Assembly (NCBI GenBank): GCA_966112985.1
Contig: CBHWET010000076.1
Coordinates: forward strand, 1 to 15,558
Length of the DNA: 15,558 nt
DNA from: CBHWET01 sp966112985
GTDB taxonomy: Bacteria; Verrucomicrobiota; Verrucomicrobiia; Limisphaerales; JACDHS01
Direction: 5' to 3'
Shown here: positions 1-7,306 of the stretch, piece by piece
How positions within the stretch are numbered: position 1 is the stretch's first letter
Layout: every line of letters starts with the position of its first letter
Translations under genes and position numbers: made by a program
The notes under the pieces: generated by a model
What the model saw: the letters and a program-made list of their open reading frames with translations, nothing else
Told to the model about the DNA's origin: nothing
Databases searched by the model: none

Positions 1-691
1 ATGCTTCTTCGTTAAACGGAATTTCCGGCAGCAGGATAATGTGCGGAGCGTCATCGGGCGCACGCTTGGCCAAAACGGAGCTGGCAGAAATCCAGCCGGC
101 GCCGCGGCCCATCACTTCGATGATGCAACACGCGCCGTCGTCCGTAGCCATACTGCTGACGTCGTCGGCGATTTCCATGACGGTCGTCGCGTTATACTTC
201 GCAACGGAACCGAAACCGGGACAGTGATCGGTGTGAGGGAGATCGTTGTCGATCGTTTTTGGAACGCCAATCACGCGCATTTCGTAACCACGGCGGGTTG
301 CTTCCTGATTGATCTTGTCCGCAGTGTCTTGTGAATCATTCCCGCCGGCGTAAAAGAAATAGCGGATGTTATGCGCCTGAAAGACTTCAAACAGGCGATC
401 CATATCACGGGCGGCGCGTTCGGGCTTTTTCTTGAAATCGATTTTGTAACGGCAGGTGCCGAGTGCAGCAGCTGGCGTGTGTTTGAGGGCTTCAATCGTC
501 TTGGCTTTTTCCTCACTGATATCGATGAGTTCTTCGTTGAGGATGCCGAGGATACCGTTCAATCCACCGTAAATTTCTTCGATGCATTCGTGTTTTCCAG
601 CTTCCTGGATGACACCGGCGACACTGGCGTTGATGACGGCGGTGGGTCCGCCGGACTGAGCGACAAGGAGATTTCCGTTCAATTGCGACAT
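1..691 (-). CDS. pfp: Diphosphate-dependent 6-phosphofructokinase, N-terminal 230 residues (runs off the window)
   Basis: This cytosolic glycolytic enzyme phosphorylates fructose-6-phosphate. The gene is cut by the left window edge, so only 230 codons are present, beginning at the ATG at 691. Visible family motifs are QSGGPTAVIN (12-21), AGGNDSQDTA (115-124), GVPKTIDNDLP (142-152), the CPGFGS segment (157-162) and MGRGAGW (194-200). Two residues point to diphosphate rather than ATP as phosphoryl donor: Asp119 in GGND, where ATP enzymes carry Gly in GGDG, and Lys145 in PKTIDND, where ATP enzymes have PGTIDND. This donor assignment uses established rules for the PFK family and was not tested here. 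No good ribosome-binding site precedes the ATG. The glycoside hydrolase gene lies 117 bp upstream on the same strand, and a 12-bp dyad (757-768) sits in that gap. The family call is very secure and the donor call is likely. Confidence 0.95.
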   Translation of the reverse strand, partial: MSQLNGNLLVAQSGGPTAVINASVAGVIQEAGKHECIEEIYGGLNGILGILNEELIDISEEKAKTIEALKHTPAAALGTCRYKIDFKKKPERAARDMDRLFEVFQAHNIRYFFYAGGNDSQDTADKINQEATRRGYEMRVIGVPKTIDNDLPHTDHCPGFGSVAKYNATTVMEIADDVSSMATDDGACCIIEVMGRGAGWISASSVLAKRAPDDAPHIILLPEIPFNEEA

Positions 692-756
692 ATATGCGCG
701 TGAGAACCTGCCAAACGTGCGCACATCCTGTCAAAAGGATTTGCCGTTAATGGTTT

Positions 757-768
757 TGACGAACGTCA
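757..768. promoter_or_regulatory. Candidate operator dyad upstream of the phosphofructokinase gene
   Basis: TGACGAACGTCA is a perfect dyad (arms TGACG and CGTCA around AA). It lies 66 bp upstream of the phosphofructokinase ATG, in a 117-bp gap. Read on the minus strand it is TGACGTTCGTCA, one base different from TGACGTTGGTCA at 3800-3811 in the other control region. A TTGACA hexamer on the minus strand (734-729) lies between the dyad and the gene, but no convincing -10 box follows at normal spacing. Being a regulator site is an inference; no regulator gene is in the window. Confidence 0.3.
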
Positions 769-808
769 TTTGCGACAATTCGCCAGGAGCGGGCGGTATA
801 TCTCCGAC

Positions 809-3754
809 CTACGGCAGCTTCGTCGGATCGAGTCCACGTGGCAGTGCCTTTTCGACCATTCCAACCTTATGGATTCCGGAAGCTCGCGCGTTCAGCCAAT
901 AGCGTAAAATGAAATCCATTCCAGCCCGTTCGACCGATTCGGAATCCGCACCACAGACGGCGAGACGGATCGGACCTGACGCATCGTGGCCTCGCGTGAC
1001 AAATGCCGTTTCGTTTGAAGCCAGCGATGGTGTCGCCTTGGCAAGAAGCTCGTTTGACTTGGTTGTGCCGACGAGAATTAAATTTCCAGAATTGCGCAAA
1101 GTGGCGGGCAAAGTATCCAGCTGATAGAAGGGAATTCGTTTACCAATTGCCGATTCTAAGGTTTGAGCAATCGCAATCGCCGTCTCTGCTTCAATAACAG
1201 GCGCATCCGTCCCGTAAACGACGGCGTCGATCTTTGTGAGATCGAAGCCGAGTTCCTTTGCAATGCCGTTTGGATAGGCGATTGTCGATTTGCGCTCCAG
1301 ATCGAGTTTCGGTGGACCGATTAAATGGCCTTCAATCACTGCGTAGCGCGGATCGCCAGCTCCTTCAAAGCGAATGAAACTGTGATAAAAGCCAGGAACG
1401 GGTTGTTTCGCGCGGACCTGTAACGTGAGGCTCTTCGTGCGATGCGCACCAAGGGAAAATGATGTTTCGTCGGTAATCGTCGTCCGAAAATCTGCCGGAT
1501 CCTCAATTGACGCGGTCAACTGAAGGGGGGCTTCACTGATGTTCGTGACAGAAAGCGTGACGGTTGCAGAGCCGCTCTGATCCAGCTTCACTTCTGTAAA
1601 ACCAACACCGATCTTCCCGACACCGCTTTGCGGACTCGCATAGCGGCCAATAATGTTTTTGAGAACAAAAGCGTCCTGCTTCGGATGTCTGCTCAAGTCG
1701 ATAAGTTCGTAATGCCGCAAAATGTTGCCGCGGCCGATGCGAGGGTTAGGAGCAAGGGTTTCGTTGAATTGAAATTGATAAAAATCAGGAATGGAACGCG
1801 TTCCGACAGCGCCCTCAATAATTTCCGGATAAACTTTTGCGCGTTCTTGTTCGGACATACGCGTGAGATTGCGCCAGTTCCATTCGGTGATCACCGGTTC
1901 CTTGCCGGTCTTGGCGGCGTAACCAGCGGCAGCGAGCGCCCATCCGCGCGCGCTCGGAATCGCATCGATCGAATCGACATACGAATGCAGCCCCACGCGA
2001 TCGAAGGGGACGCCGAGTGCTGTCATTCGATCGAAAATTCCAGTGTTGTTTTGTCCTGTCCAATGCACGCGCACGTGCGGTGCCGCTTTCTTAATCGCGG
2101 CGTAAAGCGCCTTCCATGCTGCTGGTTTATCCACCGGTATTCCCCAGATGAGAATTTCATTTTCAATTTCAACGCTGTCGATCACGTCGCCATATCTGTT
2201 CAGGAGTTCCACGATCTGTTCCGGTCCGGCATAAACGTCCAGCAAAACCTTCAAGTTGAGATGCCGCATTTCCTTGAACAGGAAATTGAGGTATTCGGTG
2301 CGGATCTTTTTGTCGATCGGTGCGAGAAGTTCCAGGTGGTGGAGACGAATAATTTCGAAGCCCATCCATTTGATGAGTCGAAGATCGCGTCGGATGTCGT
2401 CAGCAAATAACTCCCATTGCGTCACGGTGTCGGCCGCCAGCGGCCAAAACGCGTCGCGGTCCATGCCAGGCATACTAATTCCATCGAAGTTCTCTCCGAG
2501 CGTCGAATATGGAAAGTAACTCGTGCCAAAACGCACATACGGAACTCCGAAGGTAATTTCAACCGCACTCCCTGTTTGTCGCTGTTGATGGAGACCTGTG
2601 TAACCAAGGAAGATTTGGTCGGCCTCATCGTCTGTGATTTTACGTTCACCAAAATATAACCGCCCTGAACAGGAAACTCCTTCGCCCTTTTGCGGCAGGA
2701 CGTTTTCTTTCACACGATCGCGGAACGAACGAACATTTTCGCGGGCGATTTCGGTGACGATATATAACGCGTCCGGCGTGCTTTGTGCCTCACGTGCAAG
2801 CTGAGCCTGGCTGGCGCTCGTGTAGCGCGCGGGGGTCTTGGAGGTCGCCTCAGACTTCACCGTAAAGGATGGATCAAACGGGTTTACCCAAACGATGTCC
2901 GGACCGTCCTCTGGATGGCTGAGCACCCAATCGATCCCATGCTGCATATGCCAGTGCCGACCGTCGTCTTCGCGAAAGCCTGTAAACGTGTTTGGTGGAA
3001 AATTTGTCCGACGGTTGTCGTAGCACATCGTTTGATCTTTCAATGGGGGATGCTTCCAACGACAAACGAGAGCGGCGTAAACACCCGTTGTCTTTGCGGT
3101 CTGATTCGTAAGGTGTGCTGTCCAGTCAAAGAACCCGTCACGGAACAAGCGAATGTCGATTGTGACATCCACTCCTTGTTTACTCCCTGTTCCGCGATAA
3201 CGTTCGAACACCGGTCCGCTGCCCACTTTCTTAAAGGCGACTGCAATTGGCTGAAAATGTTGCGCGAAGTCTCGTTTCGTCGATCCACCGTCCTTAGCGC
3301 TTTTGCCTCGGACCGGTTCAACGATCAGGTCCCAGGAGAATCCGCCAATGTTTTTGCCATCGACGAGAAGTTGCACCTCGCCAGCTGAGGTGGTGAGAAC
3401 CACGCGATCACGCCGTTGTGCCGATTGTTTCTTCAGCTGAAATTCGCGATTTGCCTTCGCAGCTACATCGGCAATCAAGACCAGGTTTGTCCCGTCTGAT
3501 TGTATAAACGAATCGGACGCCGTTTGAACGTTGATGCCTTGGATCTCAATAGGAACACGAATCGAAAAAGGCTGGTTGTTTGAGAATCGTATTGAACCAA
3601 TTGCAGAATCGGCGGCTTCAGCGAGTCCGATCCGACAGAACACTATGGCTGCGACAATCGTTCGGAGCAAAAGCGCAGACGTAGGCAAATTCATCGGGAG
3701 AGCGTTAACCCTCCGAACGCGCTTTTGCAATGGCATTGAAAATCCGATGGCCAT
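809..3754 (-). CDS. Secreted multidomain glycoside hydrolase-like protein with a clan GH-A type barrel
   Basis: This is a 981-residue exported protein. The N-terminus has a basic stretch (KRVRR, 11-15), then a hydrophobic segment ending near AEA (45-47), as expected for a signal peptide. Residues about 50-410 look beta-rich and I do not recognise the family. Residues about 440-690 look like a TIM barrel of the retaining clan A type: IIRLHH (468-473), LKVLLDVYAG (501-510), VEIENEI with the candidate acid/base Glu533 after Asn532, and VITEW with the candidate nucleophile Glu624. Residues about 720-815 resemble an Ig/NEW3-like beta domain. Residues about 840-955 have an alternating alpha/beta pattern with NLILVGTT and a final RAGMDFILRYW, reminiscent of alpha-glucuronidase N-domain or BcsB-like modules. 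The substrate is unknown; divergent uronate genes suggest an acidic polysaccharide. Alternative starts are the ATGs at 3736 (shorter, still basic) and 3694 (GGAGG lies about 15 nt upstream). The protein ends at TAG. Confidence 0.75.
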   Translation of the reverse strand: MAIGFSMPLQKRVRRVNALPMNLPTSALLLRTIVAAIVFCRIGLAEAADSAIGSIRFSNNQPFSIRVPIEIQGINVQTASDSFIQSDGTNLVLIADVAAKANREFQLKKQSAQRRDRVVLTTSAGEVQLLVDGKNIGGFSWDLIVEPVRGKSAKDGGSTKRDFAQHFQPIAVAFKKVGSGPVFERYRGTGSKQGVDVTIDIRLFRDGFFDWTAHLTNQTAKTTGVYAALVCRWKHPPLKDQTMCYDNRRTNFPPNTFTGFREDDGRHWHMQHGIDWVLSHPEDGPDIVWVNPFDPSFTVKSEATSKTPARYTSASQAQLAREAQSTPDALYIVTEIARENVRSFRDRVKENVLPQKGEGVSCSGRLYFGERKITDDEADQIFLGYTGLHQQRQTGSAVEITFGVPYVRFGTSYFPYSTLGENFDGISMPGMDRDAFWPLAADTVTQWELFADDIRRDLRLIKWMGFEIIRLHHLELLAPIDKKIRTEYLNFLFKEMRHLNLKVLLDVYAGPEQIVELLNRYGDVIDSVEIENEILIWGIPVDKPAAWKALYAAIKKAAPHVRVHWTGQNNTGIFDRMTALGVPFDRVGLHSYVDSIDAIPSARGWALAAAGYAAKTGKEPVITEWNWRNLTRMSEQERAKVYPEIIEGAVGTRSIPDFYQFQFNETLAPNPRIGRGNILRHYELIDLSRHPKQDAFVLKNIIGRYASPQSGVGKIGVGFTEVKLDQSGSATVTLSVTNISEAPLQLTASIEDPADFRTTITDETSFSLGAHRTKSLTLQVRAKQPVPGFYHSFIRFEGAGDPRYAVIEGHLIGPPKLDLERKSTIAYPNGIAKELGFDLTKIDAVVYGTDAPVIEAETAIAIAQTLESAIGKRIPFYQLDTLPATLRNSGNLILVGTTKSNELLAKATPSLASNETAFVTRGHDASGPIRLAVCGADSESVERAGMDFILRYWLNARASGIHKVGMVEKALPRGLDPTKLP

Positions 3755-3882
3755 GGTATGAACATGGTGGAGAATTGTTCATTTGTTTTCCCTTGGCTGT
3801 GACGTTGGTCAATGCGATGACAAGTTCCGATTGACAATAGTGCATTGCGCCCGTTGAACTGCTATTCTCATCCTCTTAACCG
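3755..3882. promoter_or_regulatory. Divergent control region between the glycoside hydrolase gene and the uronate transporter operon
   Basis: These 128 bp must hold promoters for both directions. On the plus strand there is TTGACA (3831-3836) and, 26 bp on, TATTCT (3863-3868). The spacing is too long for one standard sigma-70 promoter, so I do not pair them. A dyad TGACGTTGGTCA (arms TGAC/GTCA, 3800-3811) nearly equals the dyad before the phosphofructokinase gene. Neither flanking ATG has a clear Shine-Dalgarno sequence. Shared regulation of the two divergent units from here is an inference from layout. Confidence 0.4.
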
Positions 3883-5199
3883 ATGTTAAACGAAACGCGC
3901 ACACAACACACGACTGCGGCTGAAAACCGGATCGGAAATTATCGTTGGATTATTTGTGCGCTGTTGTTTTTTGCCACAACGATCAATTACATCGACCGAC
4001 AGATTCTCTCGTTATTGAAAGAAATGCTCGATAAGGAAATTGGCTGGACCAATGAGCAGTTCGGTTTGGTGAACTCAGCCTTTCAAGTTGCTTACGGCCT
4101 CGGACTCCTTTGGTTCGGATGGTTTGTCGACAGGTTTGGAACAAAAGTTGGATATGCCGTTTCATTGACCGCGTGGAGTCTCGCGGCGATGGGGCACTCG
4201 TTCGTTGGTGGGTTCCGCGGTTTTATTGCGGCTCGTGTGGCGCTTGGCCTCGGAGAAGGCGGCAACTTTCCTTCGGCTATCAAAGCGGTCGCACTGTGGT
4301 TCCCGAAAAAGGAACGTGCTTTGGCCACGAGTCTGTTCAATGCAGGATCCAATGTCGGCGCCATCGCCGCGCCTGCAATTGTGCCATGGCTCGCACTAAC
4401 CTGGGGCTGGCGTTCGGCATTTGTTGTCGCAGGTATCGCTGGCTTCGTTTGGCTCTTCTTCTGGATTCCCTTCTACAACGTTCCGGAGAAAATCAAATCG
4501 CTCAACGCAGGGGAGCTCGATCACATCCGCAGCGATCGTGACGAAGGGACAAAGGAAAAAGTTCCATGGAGCAGTTTGCTCGGTTATCGAGAGACATGGT
4601 CATTTGTCGTCGGCAAATTCGTAACGGATCCAGTCTGGTGGTTCTTCCTGATCTGGCTGCCGGATTATTTTAAAAAGACACGCGGCCTCGATCTGAAGAA
4701 GAGCTGGATTCATCTCGTAACGGTTTACGCCATCATCACCGTATTGAGCATTATTGGAGGCTGGCTTGCGGGGCATCTGGCAAAACGTGGATGGACCGTC
4801 AATCGTGCGCGAAAGACCAGCATGTTCATTTTTGCATTGTGCGTTGCGCCGATTCTGATGGTGACAAAAGTTGGCGATTGGACTGCCGTCTTTCTCATTG
4901 GGCTGGCAGGCGCAGCGCATCAAGCCTGGTCGGCAAACTTGTTCACGACCGTCTCGGACATGTTCCCAAAGAAAGCAGTGGCGTCAGTGGTTGGTATTGG
5001 TGGCCTCGCTGGATCCCTGGGAGGTTTTATGTTTCCGATCCTGACAGGGCGGTTGCTCGATCATTTTGAGAAGGCCGGGAATGTGACAGGCGGCTACGCT
5101 ATTCTGTTTTCCATCTGCGCATCGGCTTACGTCATCGCATTTATTTTGAATCATCTGCTTGCGCCGCGCTTCGAACCCATTTCCGTAAAGCAGGCGTAA
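3883..5199 (+). CDS. exuT: MFS hexuronate/aldonate transporter, ExuT-like (anion:cation symporter family)
   Basis: This 438-residue inner-membrane protein with about twelve hydrophobic segments probably imports a sugar acid such as glucuronate or galacturonate by proton symport. The first helix carries NYIDRQ (35-40), the signature of the ACS/SLC17-like sugar-acid carriers; in characterised homologues its Asp and Arg belong to the substrate and proton pathway. The loop between helices 2 and 3 has the MFS motif GWFVDRFGTKVG (79-90). RVALGLGEGGNFPS and WFPKKERALATSLFNAGSNVGA are also typical of ExuT/GarP-type carriers. The length matches the family (430-450). It is first in a plus-strand unit with an SDR gene 18 bp downstream and then uxuA, which strongly supports a hexuronate or mannonate substrate. 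The exact substrate is not shown by sequence; galactonate or glucarate are alternatives. No Shine-Dalgarno sequence precedes the ATG. Confidence 0.85.
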   Translation: MLNETRTQHTTAAENRIGNYRWIICALLFFATTINYIDRQILSLLKEMLDKEIGWTNEQFGLVNSAFQVAYGLGLLWFGWFVDRFGTKVGYAVSLTAWSLAAMGHSFVGGFRGFIAARVALGLGEGGNFPSAIKAVALWFPKKERALATSLFNAGSNVGAIAAPAIVPWLALTWGWRSAFVVAGIAGFVWLFFWIPFYNVPEKIKSLNAGELDHIRSDRDEGTKEKVPWSSLLGYRETWSFVVGKFVTDPVWWFFLIWLPDYFKKTRGLDLKKSWIHLVTVYAIITVLSIIGGWLAGHLAKRGWTVNRARKTSMFIFALCVAPILMVTKVGDWTAVFLIGLAGAAHQAWSANLFTTVSDMFPKKAVASVVGIGGLAGSLGGFMFPILTGRLLDHFEKAGNVTGGYAILFSICASAYVIAFILNHLLAPRFEPISVKQA

Positions 5200-5217
5200 T
5201 ACAAATTCCATATCTGA

Positions 5218-5973
5218 ATGAAACCCTTCGATCTATCGAACGAAACTGCACTAATTACAGGCGGCGGAACCGGCCTGGGCAAAGCAATTGCACAATGCCT
5301 GGCGGAAGCGGGCGCCCGTGTTGTTATTGTTGGACGGCGCAAAGAAGAACTTGAAAAAACCGTCGACGAGATCGGCAAACGCGCAACATTTCTGTGCCAT
5401 GACGTTACGGCGGTCGACAAAGCGCCGGAGTTGATTCGCGCAATGAAAGACAAAGTCGGCGCCCCGACAATTCTCGTAAATAACGCCGGCATTCACCTGA
5501 AGAAACCAGCTGTCGAAACCACGGAAGCAGAATTTCAAAACGTGTTGAACACACATTTGCTCGGCGGCGTAGCGTTAACGCGCGCCGCGGTTCCAGAAAT
5601 GGTTGCGAGCGGACGCGGCAGTGTCTTGTTCATTACGTCGATGGCGGCAGTATTTGGTATTCCGAACGTCATTGCTTACACCGCTGCCAAGTCTGCTTTG
5701 CTGGGCGTCGTGCGTGCGCTCGCGGTAGAAGTATCTTCCAAAGGCGTGCGCATTAACGCGATCGCCCCGGGTTGGATCGAAACCGAGATGAGTCGTAAAG
5801 CGATGGAAGGTGATCCAAAACGTAAGGAGAAGATTTTATCCCGCACACCGATGGCGGCATTCGGTAAGCCGGAAGATGTTGGTTGGGCAGCTGTTTATTT
5901 GAGTTCGCCCGCCGCACGATTCGTTACCGGCCACCAGTTGGTGGTAGATGGTGGGGTGAGTATTGGATTTTAA
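5218..5973 (+). CDS. SDR-family oxidoreductase, probable D-fructuronate reductase / D-mannonate dehydrogenase
   Basis: This 251-residue cytosolic classical short-chain dehydrogenase has the Rossmann motif TGGGTGLG (14-21), NNAG (88-91), Asn111, Ser141, and Tyr154 with Lys158 in YTAAK, so the catalytic tetrad is complete. After the second strand comes VGRRKEE (38-44); the Arg pair favours NADP(H) over NAD(H), which is an inference. The C-terminus VTGHQLVVDGG is typical of the FabG / gluconate 5-dehydrogenase branch. By sequence alone it could be labelled gluconate 5-dehydrogenase or 3-oxoacyl-ACP reductase. Its position between an ExuT-like carrier and mannonate dehydratase argues for the fructuronate-to-mannonate step, as for the SDR protein UxuB/YjmF of Bacillus subtilis. 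It begins 18 bp after the transporter stop codon without a visible ribosome-binding site, so it is likely co-transcribed with it. Confidence 0.8.
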   Translation: MKPFDLSNETALITGGGTGLGKAIAQCLAEAGARVVIVGRRKEELEKTVDEIGKRATFLCHDVTAVDKAPELIRAMKDKVGAPTILVNNAGIHLKKPAVETTEAEFQNVLNTHLLGGVALTRAAVPEMVASGRGSVLFITSMAAVFGIPNVIAYTAAKSALLGVVRALAVEVSSKGVRINAIAPGWIETEMSRKAMEGDPKRKEKILSRTPMAAFGKPEDVGWAAVYLSSPAARFVTGHQLVVDGGVSIGF

Positions 5974-5981
5974 ACAGCAGA

Positions 5982-6070
5982 TTTAACCACGGATGGACAC
6001 AGATGCACACGGATGCGGAATTTCGGCGGGTTTCGTAATCCGTGTTTATCTGTGTCCATCCGTGGTTAAA
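5982..6070. repeat. Long inverted repeat between the SDR gene and uxuA
   Basis: The left arm (5982-6014) and right arm (6038-6070) are each 33 bp. They pair with only two adjacent mismatches around a 23-nt loop; the outer 23 positions (start TTTAACCACGGATGGACACA) are perfect. The arms are built from iterated ACGGAT/ACAC words. I recall ACGGATGGACAC-type sequences as dispersed intergenic repeats in several bacterial groups, which a genome self-search would confirm. No T-tract follows, so it is not a classical intrinsic terminator. It ends 15 nt before the uxuA ATG, so in RNA it would form a very stable hairpin between two genes of one apparent operon. It may attenuate, stabilise or process the message, or be a neutral repeat insertion. 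Confidence 0.9.
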
Positions 6071-6085
6071 TGATCTTTGCGTTCA

Positions 6086-7306
6086 ATGATTCTCGAAGAA
6101 ACATTTCGTTGGTTCGGTCCCAAAGACCCGGTTCCGCTCAAACATATCCGCCAGGCCGGTGCGACGGGCATCGTTAGTTCGTTGCATCACATTCCTGTCG
6201 GCGAAGTTTGGTCCATTGAAGCAATCCGACAGCATCATGGCTTAATCGAAAAAGCCGGGTTGCGCTGGAGTGTCATCGAAAGTCTGCCGGTTCACGAGGA
6301 GATCAAAACGCGCTCCGGCAAATACAAACAGTGGATCGACAACTATCGCCAATCACTGCGCAATCTCGGGCAGACCGGGCCAAAGATCGTTACATACAAT
6401 TTCATGCCGGTGCTGGATTGGGTTCGTACGGATTTGGATTACGAACTCCCCGACGGCGCACGCACCGTTCGTTATGAACCTGTAAAGTTCGTCGCCTTTG
6501 AGGTCTTCATCTTCAAACGTCCCGGAGCAGAGAAAGATTATCCGCGCGAGCTCGTTGCGAAGGCTGAGGAATATTTTCGGACTCTTAAATCCGAAGAAGC
6601 CAAGCTGCTCGAACGAAACATAGTCGATAATTTCCCGGGGACCGCGAAAGGCACCACGATGCAACAGGTCCGCGATCGTCTCGCGACTTTTGCCGGCATT
6701 GATCGCGCGAAGTTAAAAGAACATTTGAAATTGTTCCTTGAGGACGTTGTTCCCGTCGCCGAAGAGAATGGTATTCGCCTCGTCATCCATCCCGATGACC
6801 CGCCATTTTCTGTGCTGGGGCTGCCGCGCATTTTCAGTAACGCAGAAGATGTTATTGATCTGCGATCAATGGTGAATAGCCCGGCGAATGGAATTTGCTA
6901 TTGCACAGGCTCATTTAGTGCGCGTCGCGACAACGATCTGCCGCAACTCTTTCAACTCTCAAGCGATCGGGTCGGTTTTCTGCATCTCCGCAGTACCGCA
7001 ACCGATGACGAAGGCAATATTGTCGAAGCAAATCATCTCGAAGGTAACGTCGACATGTATGCGATCGTTAAAGCGGCACTCACGGAAGCGAAGCGCCGCA
7101 AAGACGCTGGCCAACCTGATTGGCGAATTCCGTTTCGTCCCGATCACGGTCTCGTAATGCTCGATGATCTGGAGAAGCCCCCGCTGCCGACTCCGGGTTA
7201 TTCTGCGATCGGACGTTTGCGCGGATTAGCGGAATTGCGCGGCCTCGAACTCGGCATTGCCCGAACGCTCTTCCCCGATCTCGTGGAAGCCGCAAAACGC
7301 AGCTGA
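6086..7306 (+). CDS. uxuA: Mannonate dehydratase
   Basis: UxuA removes water from D-mannonate to give 2-keto-3-deoxy-D-gluconate in the cytosol. The protein has 406 residues (E. coli UxuA has 394). It opens with a sequence close to the E. coli start (FRWFGPKDPV, 8-17), continues with IRQAGATGIVSSLHHIPVGEVW (21-42) and is collinear throughout. Metal ligands known from ManD/UxuA structures can be placed at His235 in IHPDDPP, Cys273 in CYCTGS, His300 in FLHLRS and Asp353 in FRPDHG. I chose the ATG at 6086 over an in-frame TTG at 6077 because homologues begin at that point. It is the third plus-strand catabolic gene, after the ExuT-like carrier and the SDR gene, but is separated from them by 112 bp holding a large inverted repeat. 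Its TGA abuts the stop codon of the convergent GH2 gene with no gap. Confidence 0.96.
   Translation: MILEETFRWFGPKDPVPLKHIRQAGATGIVSSLHHIPVGEVWSIEAIRQHHGLIEKAGLRWSVIESLPVHEEIKTRSGKYKQWIDNYRQSLRNLGQTGPKIVTYNFMPVLDWVRTDLDYELPDGARTVRYEPVKFVAFEVFIFKRPGAEKDYPRELVAKAEEYFRTLKSEEAKLLERNIVDNFPGTAKGTTMQQVRDRLATFAGIDRAKLKEHLKLFLEDVVPVAEENGIRLVIHPDDPPFSVLGLPRIFSNAEDVIDLRSMVNSPANGICYCTGSFSARRDNDLPQLFQLSSDRVGFLHLRSTATDDEGNIVEANHLEGNVDMYAIVKAALTEAKRRKDAGQPDWRIPFRPDHGLVMLDDLEKPPLPTPGYSAIGRLRGLAELRGLELGIARTLFPDLVEAAKRS

Noticed and set aside
706..734. Promoter for the phosphofructokinase gene with TTGACA on the minus strand
   Set aside because: The -35 is perfect, but the sequence at -10 distance is GC-rich and unlike TATAAT.
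1628..2410. Plus-strand open frame of 260 codons within the glycoside hydrolase gene
   Set aside because: It lies fully antisense to a gene with clear signal peptide and catalytic motifs, and its translation has no recognisable domain or start signal.
2783..3388. Plus-strand open frame of 201 codons
   Set aside because: Antisense shadow of the same glycoside hydrolase gene, with no supporting features.
3831..3868. TTGACA and TATTCT as one sigma-70 promoter for the transporter operon
   Set aside because: The spacing is 26 bp, too long; the hexamer at 17 bp is TTGAAC, a poor -10.
5982..6070. Intrinsic terminator between the SDR gene and uxuA
   Set aside because: The hairpin is strong, but neither strand has a T-tract after the stem, and uxuA continues the pathway.
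6077..6085. TTG start for uxuA
   Set aside because: Adds only three residues; homologues align from the ATG at 6086.
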